From an uncultured Sphingobacteriia bacterium (GTDB lineage Bacteria > Bacteroidota > Bacteroidia > Chitinophagales > Chitinophagaceae): a stretch of DNA of 8,267 bases. The stretch covers positions 1 to 8,267 of the forward strand of contig CAMFKK010000087.1 of NCBI GenBank assembly GCA_945957225.1, read 5' to 3'. Below, piece by piece: positions 7,962-8,267 of this stretch. Positions within the stretch are counted from its first letter, which is position 1. Each line of letters starts with the position of its first letter. A program made the position numbers and the translations under genes. The notes beneath the pieces are model-generated. The model searched no databases. It had not been told where the DNA came from and saw only the letters and a program-made list of their open reading frames with translations.

Positions 7962-7988
7962 AACCCACAACTTTCAAGTAAATCAGAA

Positions 7989-8267
7989 ATGAAACAATTA
8001 TTATACGTATTGTTTGCAGCATTTTTATGTTTAAATGTGCAAGCACAATCTATTAAAGGAAAAATCAGGGCAGCCAATGGAACCGCTATTGAGGGAGCAA
8101 TAGTTTCAATTTTAAACACCAATAAAACCACTAATTCAAACAAAGAAGGAGCATTTAGTTTTCAAAATATAGCTCCAAGAAATTATCAGCTCAGCATTAA
8201 TTTATTGGGTTTTGCCTCAAAAATTATTGATACAAAAGCCACTTTGAACAATAATGCTGATCTGGTG
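7989..8267 (+). CDS. TonB-dependent receptor, N-terminal part (runs off the window)
   Basis: Only the first 93 residues are present. The signal peptide MKQLLYVLFAAFLCLNVQAQ is followed by SIKGKIRAANGTAIEGAIVS, LNTNKTTNSNKEGAFSFQNI and NYQLSINLLGFASKIID. This is the carboxypeptidase-regulatory-like (Ig-fold) domain that precedes the plug and barrel in many Bacteroidota TonB-dependent receptors: G-x-I/V with GA-V, a GAFSF strand and an L-G-F/Y-x-S close. Such receptors import siderophores, metal complexes, vitamins or glycans across the outer membrane with TonB energy. The plug and barrel lie beyond the window, so a different protein with this domain is possible. There is no SusD-like partner in view; the upstream neighbour is the Cys/His protein B, which hints at metal or metallophore uptake more than glycan uptake. 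Confidence 0.78.
   Translation, partial: MKQLLYVLFAAFLCLNVQAQSIKGKIRAANGTAIEGAIVSILNTNKTTNSNKEGAFSFQNIAPRNYQLSINLLGFASKIIDTKATLNNNADLV

Noticed and set aside
7904..8143. Minus-strand open frame of 79 codons
   Set aside because: Antisense to the signal peptide and N-terminal domain of the TonB-dependent receptor; its start lies within that gene.

Overview
The window looks like the end of a Bacteroidota draft or metagenome contig, possibly Chitinophagaceae-like, though the family is only a guess. The support is AT-rich DNA, few Shine-Dalgarno sites, several TAnnTTTG-type -7 boxes, a TonB-dependent receptor that begins with a carboxypeptidase-regulatory-like domain, and Bacteroidota-type secreted small proteins. 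The first 47 bases are not genomic. They are the Illumina Nextera transposon-end adapter preceded by an 8-base i7 index and the last bases of the P7 oligo, so real sequence starts near base 48. I found no tRNA, rRNA, CRISPR array or insertion sequence.

Layout: bases 48-7336 are coded almost entirely on the minus strand. Read from low to high coordinate they hold a truncated aldo/keto reductase, an AraC-type regulator, an unrecognised secreted or outer-membrane protein, and a Bcr/CflA-type MFS exporter. Next comes a tight cluster, read in the minus direction as: small Cys/His protein A (6434-6066), MbnP-like protein (5981-5223), MbnH/MauG-like di-heme peroxidase (5230-4193, overlapping mbnP by 8 nt) and a small Cys-rich secreted protein (4186-3848, 6 nt further on). 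A secreted SGNH/GDSL hydrolase (7336-6512) lies just upstream of A. On the plus strand, diverging from the hydrolase, are protein B (7436-7828), a paralogue of A, and then the start of a TonB-dependent receptor that runs off the window (7989-8267).

The most interesting part is 3848-8267. MbnP and MbnH are known from methanotroph copper homeostasis, where MbnH oxidises a tryptophan of MbnP to kynurenine and so builds a copper site. Here the pair sits beside two homologous small proteins that share a C-x9-C-x3-C motif and an IFHPPxA C-terminus. One copy precedes mbnP and the other precedes a TonB-dependent receptor. I infer an envelope metal (probably copper) acquisition or handling module. The link between A/B and copper is inferred from context and is not shown by the sequence. 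Both A and B appear to start at TTG, just downstream of a -7-like box.

The left half (AraC regulator, aldo/keto reductase, MFS exporter) looks like ordinary accessory metabolism and efflux.
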